From contig NZ_BJND01000034.1 of the NCBI RefSeq assembly GCF_006539505.1, positions 1 to 32,897 of the forward strand: a stretch of 32,897 nt of DNA. The letters run 5' to 3'. Position numbers and translations under genes: made by a program. The notes beneath the pieces were generated by a model. That model had not been told where the DNA came from and did no database searches. It saw only the letters and a program-made list of their open reading frames with translations. The DNA comes from Streptomyces spinoverrucosus. GTDB taxonomy: Bacteria > Actinomycetota > Actinomycetes > Streptomycetales > Streptomycetaceae. Positions 18,265-26,122 of the stretch are shown here, piece after piece (the stretch's first letter is position 1; each line of letters begins with the position of its first letter).

Positions 18265-18858
18265 ATGAGTGATCGGGGTGAGGGTGTGTCGGCTCAGCTT
18301 CTGCGTGGGGACGCGTCGTCCGGGGTGAGGGCCTCGCATGCGGACCGGGACCGGGTGGTGGAGGTGCTGACCGCTGCCGCGGCGGACGGGCGGCTGACCG
18401 CCGAGGAGCTGGACGAGCGGGTGGGGGCCGCGTTGTCCGCGCGGACGATGGGGGATCTGGCCGTGCTGACCGGCGATCTGCCCGTCGCGACCGAGGCGAA
18501 GGACGTCGTCCGTATCGAACAGCAGGGCGGATCGGTGGTGCGGGAGGGCGAGTGGGCGGTGCCCCGGCTCCTGCAGGTCAAGTCGTCGTGGGGCGACGTG
18601 ACGCTCGACTTCACGCGGGCGGTGATCTCGTACGACACTCTGCGCGTCGATGTCGACATGCTGGGCGGCGCGCTGCGGCTGGTGACCCGGCCGGGGGTCG
18701 TGGTGGAGACGGACTCGCTCATAACCAACTACGCCAAGATCAAGACGCGCGGGTCGGGTGAGTCCGACGCGCCGGTGCTGCTGCGCGTGGAGGTGTGCGG
18801 CCGGCTCAGCTACGGGCGGGTGGTGACGCGGGCTGCGCGGCGGGGGTTTCGGCGCTGA
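18265..18858 (+). CDS. DUF1707 (SHOCT-like) domain protein
   Basis: A 197-residue protein without membrane helices. The N-terminal DUF1707 domain (about 22-72) has the signature VRASHADRDRVVEVLTAAAA, DGRLTAEELDERVGAALSAR and LAVLTGDLP. The C-terminal half is beta-rich (VPRLLQVKSSWGDVTLDFTRA, GALRLVTRPGVVV) and resembles the LiaF-like cell-wall-stress domain found in many such proteins. The function is unknown. Divergent from the HTH-Mop gene and convergent with the APC permease (40-nt gap). Confidence 0.8.
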   Translation: MSDRGEGVSAQLLRGDASSGVRASHADRDRVVEVLTAAAADGRLTAEELDERVGAALSARTMGDLAVLTGDLPVATEAKDVVRIEQQGGSVVREGEWAVPRLLQVKSSWGDVTLDFTRAVISYDTLRVDVDMLGGALRLVTRPGVVVETDSLITNYAKIKTRGSGESDAPVLLRVEVCGRLSYGRVVTRAARRGFRR

Positions 18859-18898
18859 CGTACACCGTTGGGCGCCGGCGCACCTCCGGCGGCGACCC

Positions 18899-20854
18899 TC
18901 ACCCCGTATGCACCCGCGGCCGTCGGGCCACGTCCGGTTCCGCCTCGCGCAGGACCTCCCGGGTGACCGGGGCGATCTCGCCCTGGCCGAAGAGGAAGAA
19001 CCGCAGGAAGTTGGCGAAGGGGTCGCCCTCGGTCCACTCGAAGTAGATGTGCGGGACGCGACCGGTGGTGTCGCGGACGTGCAGGAGCAGCGCGGCCAGC
19101 GCGTTGGAGATGGAGGAGGACTCCAGGGTCAGGACCCGGTAACGGTTGTGCATGACCTCGCCGCACACCGTCAGGCCGGACTCGAACTCGGACGGGTCGG
19201 TCACCGTCACCTCGACGAAGACGAAATCCTCCGGTCCGGGGACGTCGTTGTCCTGGCGGATCTGCTCGATCTTGGCGCGGTACTCGGCGAGGTCACGGTT
19301 GTCGGGCTCGTTCGCGATGAACCGGATCTTGCGGCTGGCGATGTCCCGGACGAACCGTTCCGCCATGGGGTCCAGCGTCACGCTGGTCACCCGGAGTTCG
19401 AAGGCGCGGGCCAGCCGGGAGGCCAGGGAGAGGATCATGATGCCCGCGATGAAGCAGGCGCCGATCTTCACACCGTCCGGGCGCTCGATGACGTTCGCGA
19501 CCGTCGTGTAGACGAACACCGCCGAGATCACCCCGAAGGCGATGGTCCAGTTCCGCTGGCGGGCCTTGCGCGCGGCGATGGTCACCGCGATCGCGGCCGA
19601 GCTGATCAGCACCAGCACACCGGTGGCGTACGCGCCGCCCTGCGCGTTGACGTCGGCGTCGAAGATCCAGGTGACCAGGAAGGCCACCAGGGTGAAGACG
19701 ATGACCATCGGGCGTACCGCCCGCGCCCAGTGCGGGGCCATGCCGTAGCGCGGCAGATAGCGGGGCATCAGGTTGAGCAGGCCCGCCATCGCGGAGGCGC
19801 CGGCGAACCACAGGATGGCGATGGTCGACACGTCGTACACCGTGCCGAAGGCGTTGCCGAGGTAGTCGTGCGCCAGATACGCCAGCGCGCGGCCGTTGGC
19901 CTGGCCGCCCTCCTCGAACTCGGCCGCCGGGATGAGCAGGGTGGTGATGAAGCTGGTGGCGATCAGGAAGCAGCTCATGATCAGAGCGGCGGCGGTGAGC
20001 AGCTTCTTGGTGCCGCGGATCCGGCCCTTGGGGTGCTCCTCGGTGTCGCCCATGTCGCCCTTGACATGGGGCATCACGGCGACGCCCGTCTCGAAGCCGG
20101 AGAGGCCGAGGGCGAGTTTTGGGAAGACGATCAGGGCCACGCCGATCATCACGAAGATGTTGCCGTGGTCGGTGGTCAGGGCGTGGGACCAGTCGGTGAC
20201 GACGTGGCCCTCGGTGGCGATGTGCCAGAGGCCGACCACGACGACCACGGCGTTCAGCGCGAGGTAGCTCGCCACGAGGGCCACCGCGACGCCGATCGCC
20301 TCCAGGAAGCCCTTGAGGAACACCGCGCCGAGCAGGGCGATCAGCACCAGGGTGATCAGCATCTGCTGGTCGTGCAGGACCTCGTTCAGCTGCGGGTTCT
20401 CGACCAGGTGGGTGGAGGCGTCCGCGGCCGAGAGCGTGATGGTGATGAGGAAGTCGGTGGCGGCGAAGCCGAGCAGGGTGAGGACGAACAGCTTGCCCTT
20501 CCAGAAGGTGAGCAGGCGTTCCAGCATCGAGATCGAGCCCTGGCCGTACGGGCTCTCCTCGGCCACTCTCCGGTAGACGGGCAGGGCGCCCGCCAGGGTG
20601 ACGATCACGAGCACGATGGTCGCGATGGGCGAGAGCAGACCGGCGGCGAGGGCGGCGATGCCGGGCTGGTAGCCGAGGGTGGAGAAGTAGTCGACGCCGG
20701 TCAGGCACATCACGCGGTACCAGGGCTGGCCCTCGTGCGCGGGGGCCGGTGCGGCGTGCGGGCCCTGATGGCCGCCCGCCTTGCCCATGTCGGACAGCCC
20801 CTCCAGCATCCAGGCGCGCAGGCGACTGGGCGCGGGGTGTTCGGTCGGGGCCAT
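18899..20854 (-). CDS. APC-superfamily permease, candidate K+ or amino-acid transporter
   Basis: A 651-residue membrane protein. Residues about 45-475 hold roughly 12 hydrophobic helices, beginning with VDYFSTLGYQPGIAALAAGL and containing LALGLSGFETGVAVMPHVKG, which matches the APC fold. The last 170 residues are cytoplasmic (DPMAERFVRDIASRKIRFIA, PHIYFEWTEGDPFANFLRFF). Automatic annotation would say amino-acid permease. A potassium role is possible because it lies in a Kdp/KimA locus and shares the phased CGTCAA/TTGACG repeat in its upstream region. Substrate is not established. AGGAG (20866-20862) lies 7 nt before the ATG. I looked for a c-di-AMP riboswitch upstream and did not see one. Confidence 0.85.
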   Translation of the reverse strand: MAPTEHPAPSRLRAWMLEGLSDMGKAGGHQGPHAAPAPAHEGQPWYRVMCLTGVDYFSTLGYQPGIAALAAGLLSPIATIVLVIVTLAGALPVYRRVAEESPYGQGSISMLERLLTFWKGKLFVLTLLGFAATDFLITITLSAADASTHLVENPQLNEVLHDQQMLITLVLIALLGAVFLKGFLEAIGVAVALVASYLALNAVVVVVGLWHIATEGHVVTDWSHALTTDHGNIFVMIGVALIVFPKLALGLSGFETGVAVMPHVKGDMGDTEEHPKGRIRGTKKLLTAAALIMSCFLIATSFITTLLIPAAEFEEGGQANGRALAYLAHDYLGNAFGTVYDVSTIAILWFAGASAMAGLLNLMPRYLPRYGMAPHWARAVRPMVIVFTLVAFLVTWIFDADVNAQGGAYATGVLVLISSAAIAVTIAARKARQRNWTIAFGVISAVFVYTTVANVIERPDGVKIGACFIAGIMILSLASRLARAFELRVTSVTLDPMAERFVRDIASRKIRFIANEPDNRDLAEYRAKIEQIRQDNDVPGPEDFVFVEVTVTDPSEFESGLTVCGEVMHNRYRVLTLESSSISNALAALLLHVRDTTGRVPHIYFEWTEGDPFANFLRFFLFGQGEIAPVTREVLREAEPDVARRPRVHTG

Positions 20855-20963
20855 CGACGTGCTCCTGATGTGCGGCTCAGCGTACGTTTTCGGCCATCAC
20901 GCGGACGGCGTCCCCAGCGTAAGCGGAGAGTGACGCCTGGGCCCGTGGTCGAGGGGGCTCGCG

Positions 20964-20983
20964 GCGTCAAGCTTGCGTTAAGA
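20964..20983 (-). promoter_or_regulatory. 11-bp-phased direct repeat upstream of the APC permease
   Basis: On the + strand GCGTCAAG (20964-20971) is followed 11 bp on by GCGTTAAG (20975-20982); the minus strand reads CTTAACGC then CTTGACGC. This is the half-site and spacing seen in front of kdpD, kimA and kdpF. It lies about 110-130 nt upstream of the permease start. The rest of the 431-nt gap 20855-21285 shows only a doubtful small ORF. Confidence 0.5.
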
Positions 20984-21254
20984 GTGACCGGTGGGGGGTG
21001 GGCGGCGTATCAAGAGAGCAGCCGTCGGATCGATTTCGACGGCGCTGGGCTGTATGGGGGATGAGGGCTACGGGACTCGGCGATGGACACCGAGTGTCAT
21101 GTCGTACGTCGTCTCGCGGGCCAGGTGGAGACCCGCCGCCGGGCTGCGTGCCGGGCTCGTGCACGGAATGCGGGTGGGGCCGTCGGTGCGTGGTTCGGCG
21201 CTGACCGGGCTTGCTGCCGCGGTTCGCCTTCTGCTTACGCGCTCGGTTGGACAT
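20967..21254 (-). CDS. Doubtful small basic protein
   Basis: A 95-codon frame that opens with the lysine/arginine-rich MSNRARKQKANRGSKPGQRR, followed by a Pro/His/Arg-rich tail. AAGGAAG lies about 9-13 nt upstream of the ATG, and the frame starts 31 nt after the SDR stop. Third positions are mostly G or C for about the first 40 codons and then lose that bias, so only the N-terminal part looks coding; a shorter or frameshifted small gene is possible. The basic start recalls small ribosome-associated proteins, but I do not recognise it. Confidence 0.3.
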   Translation of the reverse strand: MSNRARKQKANRGSKPGQRRTTHRRPHPHSVHEPGTQPGGGSPPGPRDDVRHDTRCPSPSPVALIPHTAQRRRNRSDGCSLDTPPTPHRSLLTQA

Positions 21255-21285
21255 GTACGTCAACTTCCTTTCCACGGATAGCACT

Positions 21286-22095
21286 TCAAGCGCTGCGGCC
21301 GACGAGCAGGTCGGCGAGCTTGTTCAGGCGCTTGACCGTGCGGTCCTCGGTCGCCGCCGGGGCCGGGTCGACGCGCTCGGCGCGGTCGTAGTAGGCGCCG
21401 TTGACGATCTCTACGGCGGGGTCGCACAGCCGTACGACGTGAGCGGCACCCTCGGCCGGGGAGACGCCCTCGTGGGCGTATAGCGGGAGCAGGGCCGTGT
21501 CGCACACGCCCGGGTGCACGGACACCGCGGTGACGCGCGCGTCGGCGGCGAACACCGTCAGGGCCAGCTGCGACTGGGCGTAGGCGGCGAGCCGGGAGTA
21601 GCGGCGGGCGCGGTTCGGGTCGGCCCAGGAGATCGACGCGGTGCGGTGCAGCGAGGAGGAGACGTTGACGACGCGGCCGCCCGGGTCGCTGGTGAGCGCC
21701 GGTTCCAGCAGGCAGGTCAGCAGGTAGTGGGCGAGGAAGTTGACCTGGAAGGCGATCTCGTTGCCGTCGGCGGTGATGGTGTGCCGCTCCGGTGCGGCCA
21801 TGCCCGCGTTGTTGACCAGGACGTCGAGGTGCGGGTGCTCGGCGACGATCCGGTGGGCGAGGGTCTCGACCTCGTCGAGGCGCGCGAAGTCGGCCGCGTA
21901 CGTGCACAGTTGACCGGCGTCGATGCCCTCGGTGGCGATCAGGCGGTCGGCGGCGGCGCGGGATTCCTCGGCGGTGCGGCCGTGCAGCAGCACGGTGGCG
22001 CCGCGCCGGGCGAGTTGCCGTGCGGTCTCCAGACCGATGCCGGAGGTGGCGCCGGTCACCAGGACGGTACGGGAGGAAAGGGAGGTGTCGGACAT
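21286..22095 (-). CDS. Short-chain dehydrogenase/reductase with altered catalytic lysine
   Basis: A 269-residue Rossmann-fold SDR. The NAD(P)-binding TGATSGIG motif sits near residues 14-21, followed by LLHGRT (a pattern compatible with NADPH) and NNAG. Catalytic serine lies in VVNVSSSLH. The active-site YxxxK is instead YAQSQ: the tyrosine is followed four residues on by glutamine (codon CAG) where lysine is expected. Activity may be reduced or the role may be non-catalytic. Overall similarity is to retinol-dehydrogenase-like SDRs. An upstream in-frame GTG at 22119 with AAGGGG before it is an alternative start. It lies between the APC permease and the divergent kdpD without an evident link to potassium. 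Confidence 0.88.
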   Translation of the reverse strand: MSDTSLSSRTVLVTGATSGIGLETARQLARRGATVLLHGRTAEESRAAADRLIATEGIDAGQLCTYAADFARLDEVETLAHRIVAEHPHLDVLVNNAGMAAPERHTITADGNEIAFQVNFLAHYLLTCLLEPALTSDPGGRVVNVSSSLHRTASISWADPNRARRYSRLAAYAQSQLALTVFAADARVTAVSVHPGVCDTALLPLYAHEGVSPAEGAAHVVRLCDPAVEIVNGAYYDRAERVDPAPAATEDRTVKRLNKLADLLVGRSA

Positions 22096-22369
22096 GTTTC
22101 CGTCCAGGGGTGCGGGCACGCGGAAGGGCCCCTTCGTAAGGGGTGGCCAACGTGCGGGGTGTGGGCGAAAGTAGAGGGGCGCCGGACAGGATCACGGCGC
22201 CCCTCGGGTCACGGAACGTGCGTCAGGCGGACGCGGGCGTCTCCGGGCAGCGCGGCGCACGACGGAGTGACCGAGGGGGACTCGGCGGTCGGTCGAGCAG
22301 GAGCCAGGCGCTGTTCACAGGGTCCATGGAAGCCGTGGCGCACGTTCCGGGCAAGTCGGAAAAGCCTCC

Positions 22370-22546
22370 TCTGACGGGGTTTTGACGAGCGCATACGTGT
22401 CTTTGACGGGCGGGGGACGAGGTTTGACAAGCATGGGGCGAGATTTGACGGGCCTGGGACGCGAGCAGCGTGTGCTGGGCGGGCACGTCCGGAGTTCTGT
22501 CAAGGCGGTGTCAACGTCCGCCTGACGGGCGCCAGGGACGTGTCAA
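22370..22546 (+). promoter_or_regulatory. Phased TTTGACRRGC array upstream of kdpD
   Basis: The 10-mer TTTGACRRGC occurs at 22381, 22402, 22423 and 22444, exactly 21 bp apart. TCTGACGGGG at 22370 lies 11 bp before the first copy. In the opposite orientation TGTCAA occurs at 22498 and 22509 (11 bp apart) and at 22541, and CTGACG at 22522. The array covers the region 40-217 nt before kdpD. Two-turn and one-turn spacing places all copies on one DNA face, typical of OmpR/PhoB-class regulators. The flanking stretch 22096-22369 shows nothing else clear. Confidence 0.7.
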
Positions 22547-22586
22547 GACGCTGACCAACGGGCGTACGCAGCGCTTCGCTGACGAG

Positions 22587-25088
22587 ATGAACGACTTACC
22601 GCGCGGACGACTGAAGGTCTACCTCGGGGCCGCTCCAGGGGTCGGCAAGACCTACCGCATGCTCGACGAGGCGCGACGCCGTGCCGCGCGCGGCACGGAC
22701 GTGGTCGTCGGCTTCGCGGAGTGTCACGGGCGGCCGCGCACCGCGGCGATGCTCGACGGCCTGGAGATCGTGCCGCGCGTCCGGTGTGCCCGGCGTGGTG
22801 CGGAGGTCGAGGAGATGGACCTCGCGGCGGTGCTGAAGCGCCGCCCGCAGGTCGTGGTCGTCGACGCGCTCGCCCACACCAATGTGCCCGGCGGGGGCCG
22901 CCACGCCAAGCGTCGGCACGACGTCGAGGAACTGCTCGCCGTCGGCATCGACGTCATCACGGCGGTCGACATCCGGCATCTGGAGTCCCTCAAGGACGTG
23001 GTGGAGAAGATCACAGGGGTGCCGCAGCACGAGACCGTGCCCGACGACGTCGTCCGCCGGGCCCAGCAGATCGAGCTGGTCGACATCCCGCCCGAGGGGC
23101 TGCGCCGCCGCATGGCGCACGGCAACATCTACGCCCCCGAGAAGATCGACGCGGCCCTCGCCCACTACTTCCGGCCCGGAAACCTCAGCGCCCTGCGGCA
23201 GCTGGCGCTGCTGTGGGTGGCCGACCGGGTCGACGAGGCCCTGCAGAGCTATCGGGCCGAGCACGGGATAGGGGGCGTGTGGGAGACCCGGGAGCGGGTG
23301 GTGGTCGCCCTGACGGGCGGGCCCGAGGGCGACACCCTCATCCGGCGGGCCGCGCGCATCGCCGACCGGTCCGCGGGCGGGGACCTGCTCGCCGTACACG
23401 TGGCCCGCAGTGACGGCCTGGCCGCCGGTGTCTCGCACGCCTCCCTCGCCCGGCAGCGCCGACTGGTGGAGGACCTCGGCGGCAGCTACCACTCGCTCGT
23501 GGGCGACGACGTCGCCACCGCGTTGGTCGAGTTCGCCCGTGCCGAGAACGCCACTCAGCTGGTCCTCGGCTCCAGTCGGCGCGGACGCCTGGAGCGGTTC
23601 CTGACCGGGCTCGGGACGGGGGAGCGGGTGGTCGCCCTGTCCGGGGACATCGACGTCCACCAGGTCACGCACGAGCGGGCCGGGCGCGGTGCCCTGCTGC
23701 CGTCCTGGCGCCGCACGCTGTCCCGGGCCCGGCTGATCGCGGGGCCGGTCGCGGGTCTTGTGCTGCCGGTGCTGCTCACCGTGGTCCTCGCCCAGTTGCG
23801 CGGCACCTTCAACCTCACCAGTGAGGCACTGCTGTTCCTGCTCGCGGTGGTGGGCGTCGCCTGCATAGGCGGTGTGGTGTCCGCGGTGATCGCGTCCGTC
23901 ACGGCGTCGCTGCTGCTCAACTACTGGTTCATTCCGCCCGTGGGCCAGTTCACGCTATGCGATCCCAACGCCCTGCTGGCGCTCGGGGTGTTCGCGCTGG
24001 TCGCCGCGACCGTGGCCGGGGTCGTCGACCGGTCGCTGCGGCTGTCGCGCCGGGCCGCACGCGCCACCGCCGAGGCGGAGACCATGTCCTCGCTGGCCGG
24101 CAGCATCGTGCGCGGCGGGCAGACCATCCCGGCCCTGCTGGAGAGGACGCGAGAGACCTTCGGCGTGGCGTCCGCGGAGCTGGTCGACCGGCCGCCGGAC
24201 GCGGCGGACGCGGCCACCGTCGTCCCTGCCGGGACCGGTCGCTTCCTGGTGCTGCGCGGCGGCGCCCTGTCGTCGTCCGAGCGGCGGGTGCTCGCCGCGT
24301 TCGCCGCGCATGTGGGATCGGCGGTCGAACGGGCCCGGCTGGCCGAGGCCGCCGCCGAGGTCGAACCGGTCCGCGCCGCCGACCGGATGCGTACGGCGCT
24401 GCTGCGGGCCGTCGGCCACGACCTGCGCACCCCGCTCGCCGCGGGCTGGGCCGCGGTCACCTCGCTGCGCAGCCGCGACGTGGAGTTCTCGGCCGAGGAC
24501 CGGGACGAACTCCTCTCCACCGCCGACGAGTCCATGGCCAAGCTCAACCGCCTGGTCGAGAACCTGCTCGACCTCAGCCGCCTGGAAGCGGGCGTGCTCC
24601 GGCTGAACTTGCGGCCCACCCCCCTGGAGGAGGTCCTCCCGGCGGCGCTGGCCGACACCCCTGAGGTCGAGGTGGGTGACGTGGAGGAGGTTCCCGCCGT
24701 GCTCGCCGATCCGCCGCTGCTTGAGCGGGTGCTCGCCAACCTGGCCGGGAACGCCGCCCGGCACACGCCGCGCGGCGCGAGGGTGCTGGTCACCGCCAGT
24801 GTGCTCGCGGGCCGGGTGGAACTGCGGGTCGTGGACCGTGGCCCCGGCCTGCCGGAGGACGGGCGGGAGCGGCTCTTCGAGCCGTTCCAGCGGCTCGGCG
24901 ACACCGACAACACCACGGGGCTGGGTCTGGGCCTCGCCCTCGCACGGGGACTCACCGAGGCGATGGGCGGCACGCTCACGCCGGAGGACACGCCGGGTGG
25001 CGGGCTGACGATGGTGGTCTCCCTGCGGCTCTCCGAGCCGACCGGGCGGGGCGGGGTGGCGAAGCGTACGGGGGCCGGGCTTTTGTGA
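22587..25088 (+). CDS. kdpD: Sensor histidine kinase KdpD
   Basis: An 833-residue membrane sensor for K+ limitation. Domains in order: the KdpD N-terminal domain with Walker A GAAPGVGKT (14-22) and GIDVITAVDIRHLESLKDVV; a USP-like domain (about 230-360); four closely spaced helices (about 385-490) with LLNYWFIPPVGQFT; a GAF-like linker; the phospho-acceptor H611 in GHDLRTPL; and a HATPase domain with NAARHTP, DRGPGLP and GLGLGLALARG. The usual DELAHTN of the N-terminal domain reads DALAHTN, losing the glutamate. The ATG at 22587 fits the family N-terminus, although its Shine-Dalgarno is weak; a GTG at 22542 is in frame. Its partner kdpE lies 7.6 kb away, after kdpC. Confidence 0.93.
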   Translation: MNDLPRGRLKVYLGAAPGVGKTYRMLDEARRRAARGTDVVVGFAECHGRPRTAAMLDGLEIVPRVRCARRGAEVEEMDLAAVLKRRPQVVVVDALAHTNVPGGGRHAKRRHDVEELLAVGIDVITAVDIRHLESLKDVVEKITGVPQHETVPDDVVRRAQQIELVDIPPEGLRRRMAHGNIYAPEKIDAALAHYFRPGNLSALRQLALLWVADRVDEALQSYRAEHGIGGVWETRERVVVALTGGPEGDTLIRRAARIADRSAGGDLLAVHVARSDGLAAGVSHASLARQRRLVEDLGGSYHSLVGDDVATALVEFARAENATQLVLGSSRRGRLERFLTGLGTGERVVALSGDIDVHQVTHERAGRGALLPSWRRTLSRARLIAGPVAGLVLPVLLTVVLAQLRGTFNLTSEALLFLLAVVGVACIGGVVSAVIASVTASLLLNYWFIPPVGQFTLCDPNALLALGVFALVAATVAGVVDRSLRLSRRAARATAEAETMSSLAGSIVRGGQTIPALLERTRETFGVASAELVDRPPDAADAATVVPAGTGRFLVLRGGALSSSERRVLAAFAAHVGSAVERARLAEAAAEVEPVRAADRMRTALLRAVGHDLRTPLAAGWAAVTSLRSRDVEFSAEDRDELLSTADESMAKLNRLVENLLDLSRLEAGVLRLNLRPTPLEEVLPAALADTPEVEVGDVEEVPAVLADPPLLERVLANLAGNAARHTPRGARVLVTASVLAGRVELRVVDRGPGLPEDGRERLFEPFQRLGDTDNTTGLGLGLALARGLTEAMGGTLTPEDTPGGGLTMVVSLRLSEPTGRGGVAKRTGAGLL

Positions 25089-25275
25089 CCGGGTGGGGTG
25101 GTGCGGGTGCTCGCATGGCGCGGCTTTTGTGACCGGCGGGGTGCGGTGCCCGCACGGCGCGGCTTTCGTGACCGGCGGTGTGCCGGTGCCCGCACGGCGC
25201 GGCTTTCGTGACCGGGCGGGGTGCCGGTGCCTGCACGGCGCGGCCACGGCGCGGCCTACATGACCGGCCGGGTGC
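25076..25275. repeat. Imperfect ~40-bp tandem repeat overlapping the kdpD stop
   Basis: A unit containing GCGCGGCTTTCGTGACCGG and GTGCCGGTGCCCGCACG recurs four to five times. TGACC marks copies at 25086, 25130, 25169, 25209 and 25261. The first TGACC contains the kdpD stop codon (25086-25088), so the array starts inside the last codons of kdpD and fills the gap up to the convergent membrane-protein gene. Confidence 0.75.
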
Positions 25276-25300
25276 CGGTCCCAGCGCCGCTCTCGAAGGC

Positions 25301-25858
25301 CTACTCCAGCCCCGACACCCTGAACACCGTCCGTGCCGTCTCGCGGTCGATCCGTTCCGACACCCGCCGCAGCGCCGTGGCCCCGCACAGCAGCGACCCG
25401 CACGCCTCCGACCGGTGGGCGTCCTCGTCGAGGCGGTGCCACAGTTCGGGGTTGTCCAGGAGGACCCGCGGATCGATCTCGACGCGCTCGCCGAACGCGT
25501 CGCGCAGCACCAGCCGTTGGGAGACGCCGTCCAGGCAGCGCACCGACACCAGCAGGTCGGTGCGCACGGTCCGGGTGCGCAGCAGCGAGCGCGATTCCAG
25601 CCAGCCCGTGCCCGCCGAGACACGGGGCGGGCACAGCACCACGAAGAGCAGCGCCGCGAGGCCGCACCAGAGGGTGGCCCGCAGCGGGGCGAGCGTGCCG
25701 GCGGCCCCGTCGATGAGGAGGAGCAGGGCCAGGAGTACGGCCGCGCAGCGGGCCGCGCTGTACAGGTCCCGCGTCCAGCGGCGGTCGTACGCCTCGGTGC
25801 CGGAGTGCCGTTCCGGTGCGCGGGAGAGTCCGTGCCGCACGTCGTCGGGGGGTTCCAT
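25301..25858 (-). CDS. Small two-helix membrane protein, possible bacterial PH-like domain
   Basis: A 185-residue protein of unknown function. After a polar N-terminus, two adjacent hydrophobic segments (AARCAAVLLALLLLIDGAAG and ATLWCGLAALLFVVLCPP) precede a soluble part with RTDLLVSVRCLDGVSQRLVL and GERVEIDPRVLLDNPELW, a strand pattern that could be PH-like. The ATG at 25858 has no Shine-Dalgarno but TAGCGT (25871-25866) lies 7 nt upstream, suggesting a leaderless mRNA. A much longer open frame extends antisense to kimA but is not credible. The gene is divergent from kimA and shares its 264-nt upstream region, so co-regulation with potassium genes is possible. Confidence 0.7.
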   Translation of the reverse strand: MEPPDDVRHGLSRAPERHSGTEAYDRRWTRDLYSAARCAAVLLALLLLIDGAAGTLAPLRATLWCGLAALLFVVLCPPRVSAGTGWLESRSLLRTRTVRTDLLVSVRCLDGVSQRLVLRDAFGERVEIDPRVLLDNPELWHRLDEDAHRSEACGSLLCGATALRRVSERIDRETARTVFRVSGLE

Positions 25859-25899
25859 GCTGTCGACGCTAGGGACGGACCGAGGCTCGACGACCCCGC

Positions 25900-25995
25900 T
25901 TGACGGGACCCATACGGGCGCTCGGTTGTTTCTTGACGCCCTCGCAGCGCGGCGGTCCGGAGGCGTCCTTCGTACCCCCGTCAAAGCTTCGTCAA
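25900..25995 (+). promoter_or_regulatory. Phased CGTCAA/TTGACG repeats upstream of kimA
   Basis: CGTCAA at 25979 and again at 25990 (11 bp apart) form a tandem pair ending 127 nt before the kimA start. TTGACG at 25900 and 25933, 33 bp (3 x 11) apart, lie upstream in the opposite orientation. The first member of the pair, CCCGTCAAAG, matches the copy before kdpF. Confidence 0.6.
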
Positions 25996-26122
25996 GGTCG
26001 GCCGGTTCCGTGCGAAGAAGGCGCAAGGAGCCGTCGAAGACGGCCGGATCCGGACAGAACCTGGGTGCACCGCGCGGGCCGCCCCACGCGGCTTTTCGCA
26101 TCGTACGAAGGAGCACCCACCC

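Noticed and set aside
18873..18891. GCCGG/CCGGC hairpin between the DUF1707 gene and the APC permease as bidirectional terminator
   Set aside because: A 6-bp GC stem without T runs is expected by chance at this base composition.
20855..21285. c-di-AMP (ydaO) riboswitch upstream of the APC permease
   Set aside because: I could not find the conserved aptamer segments on the minus strand; a covariance-model search would decide.
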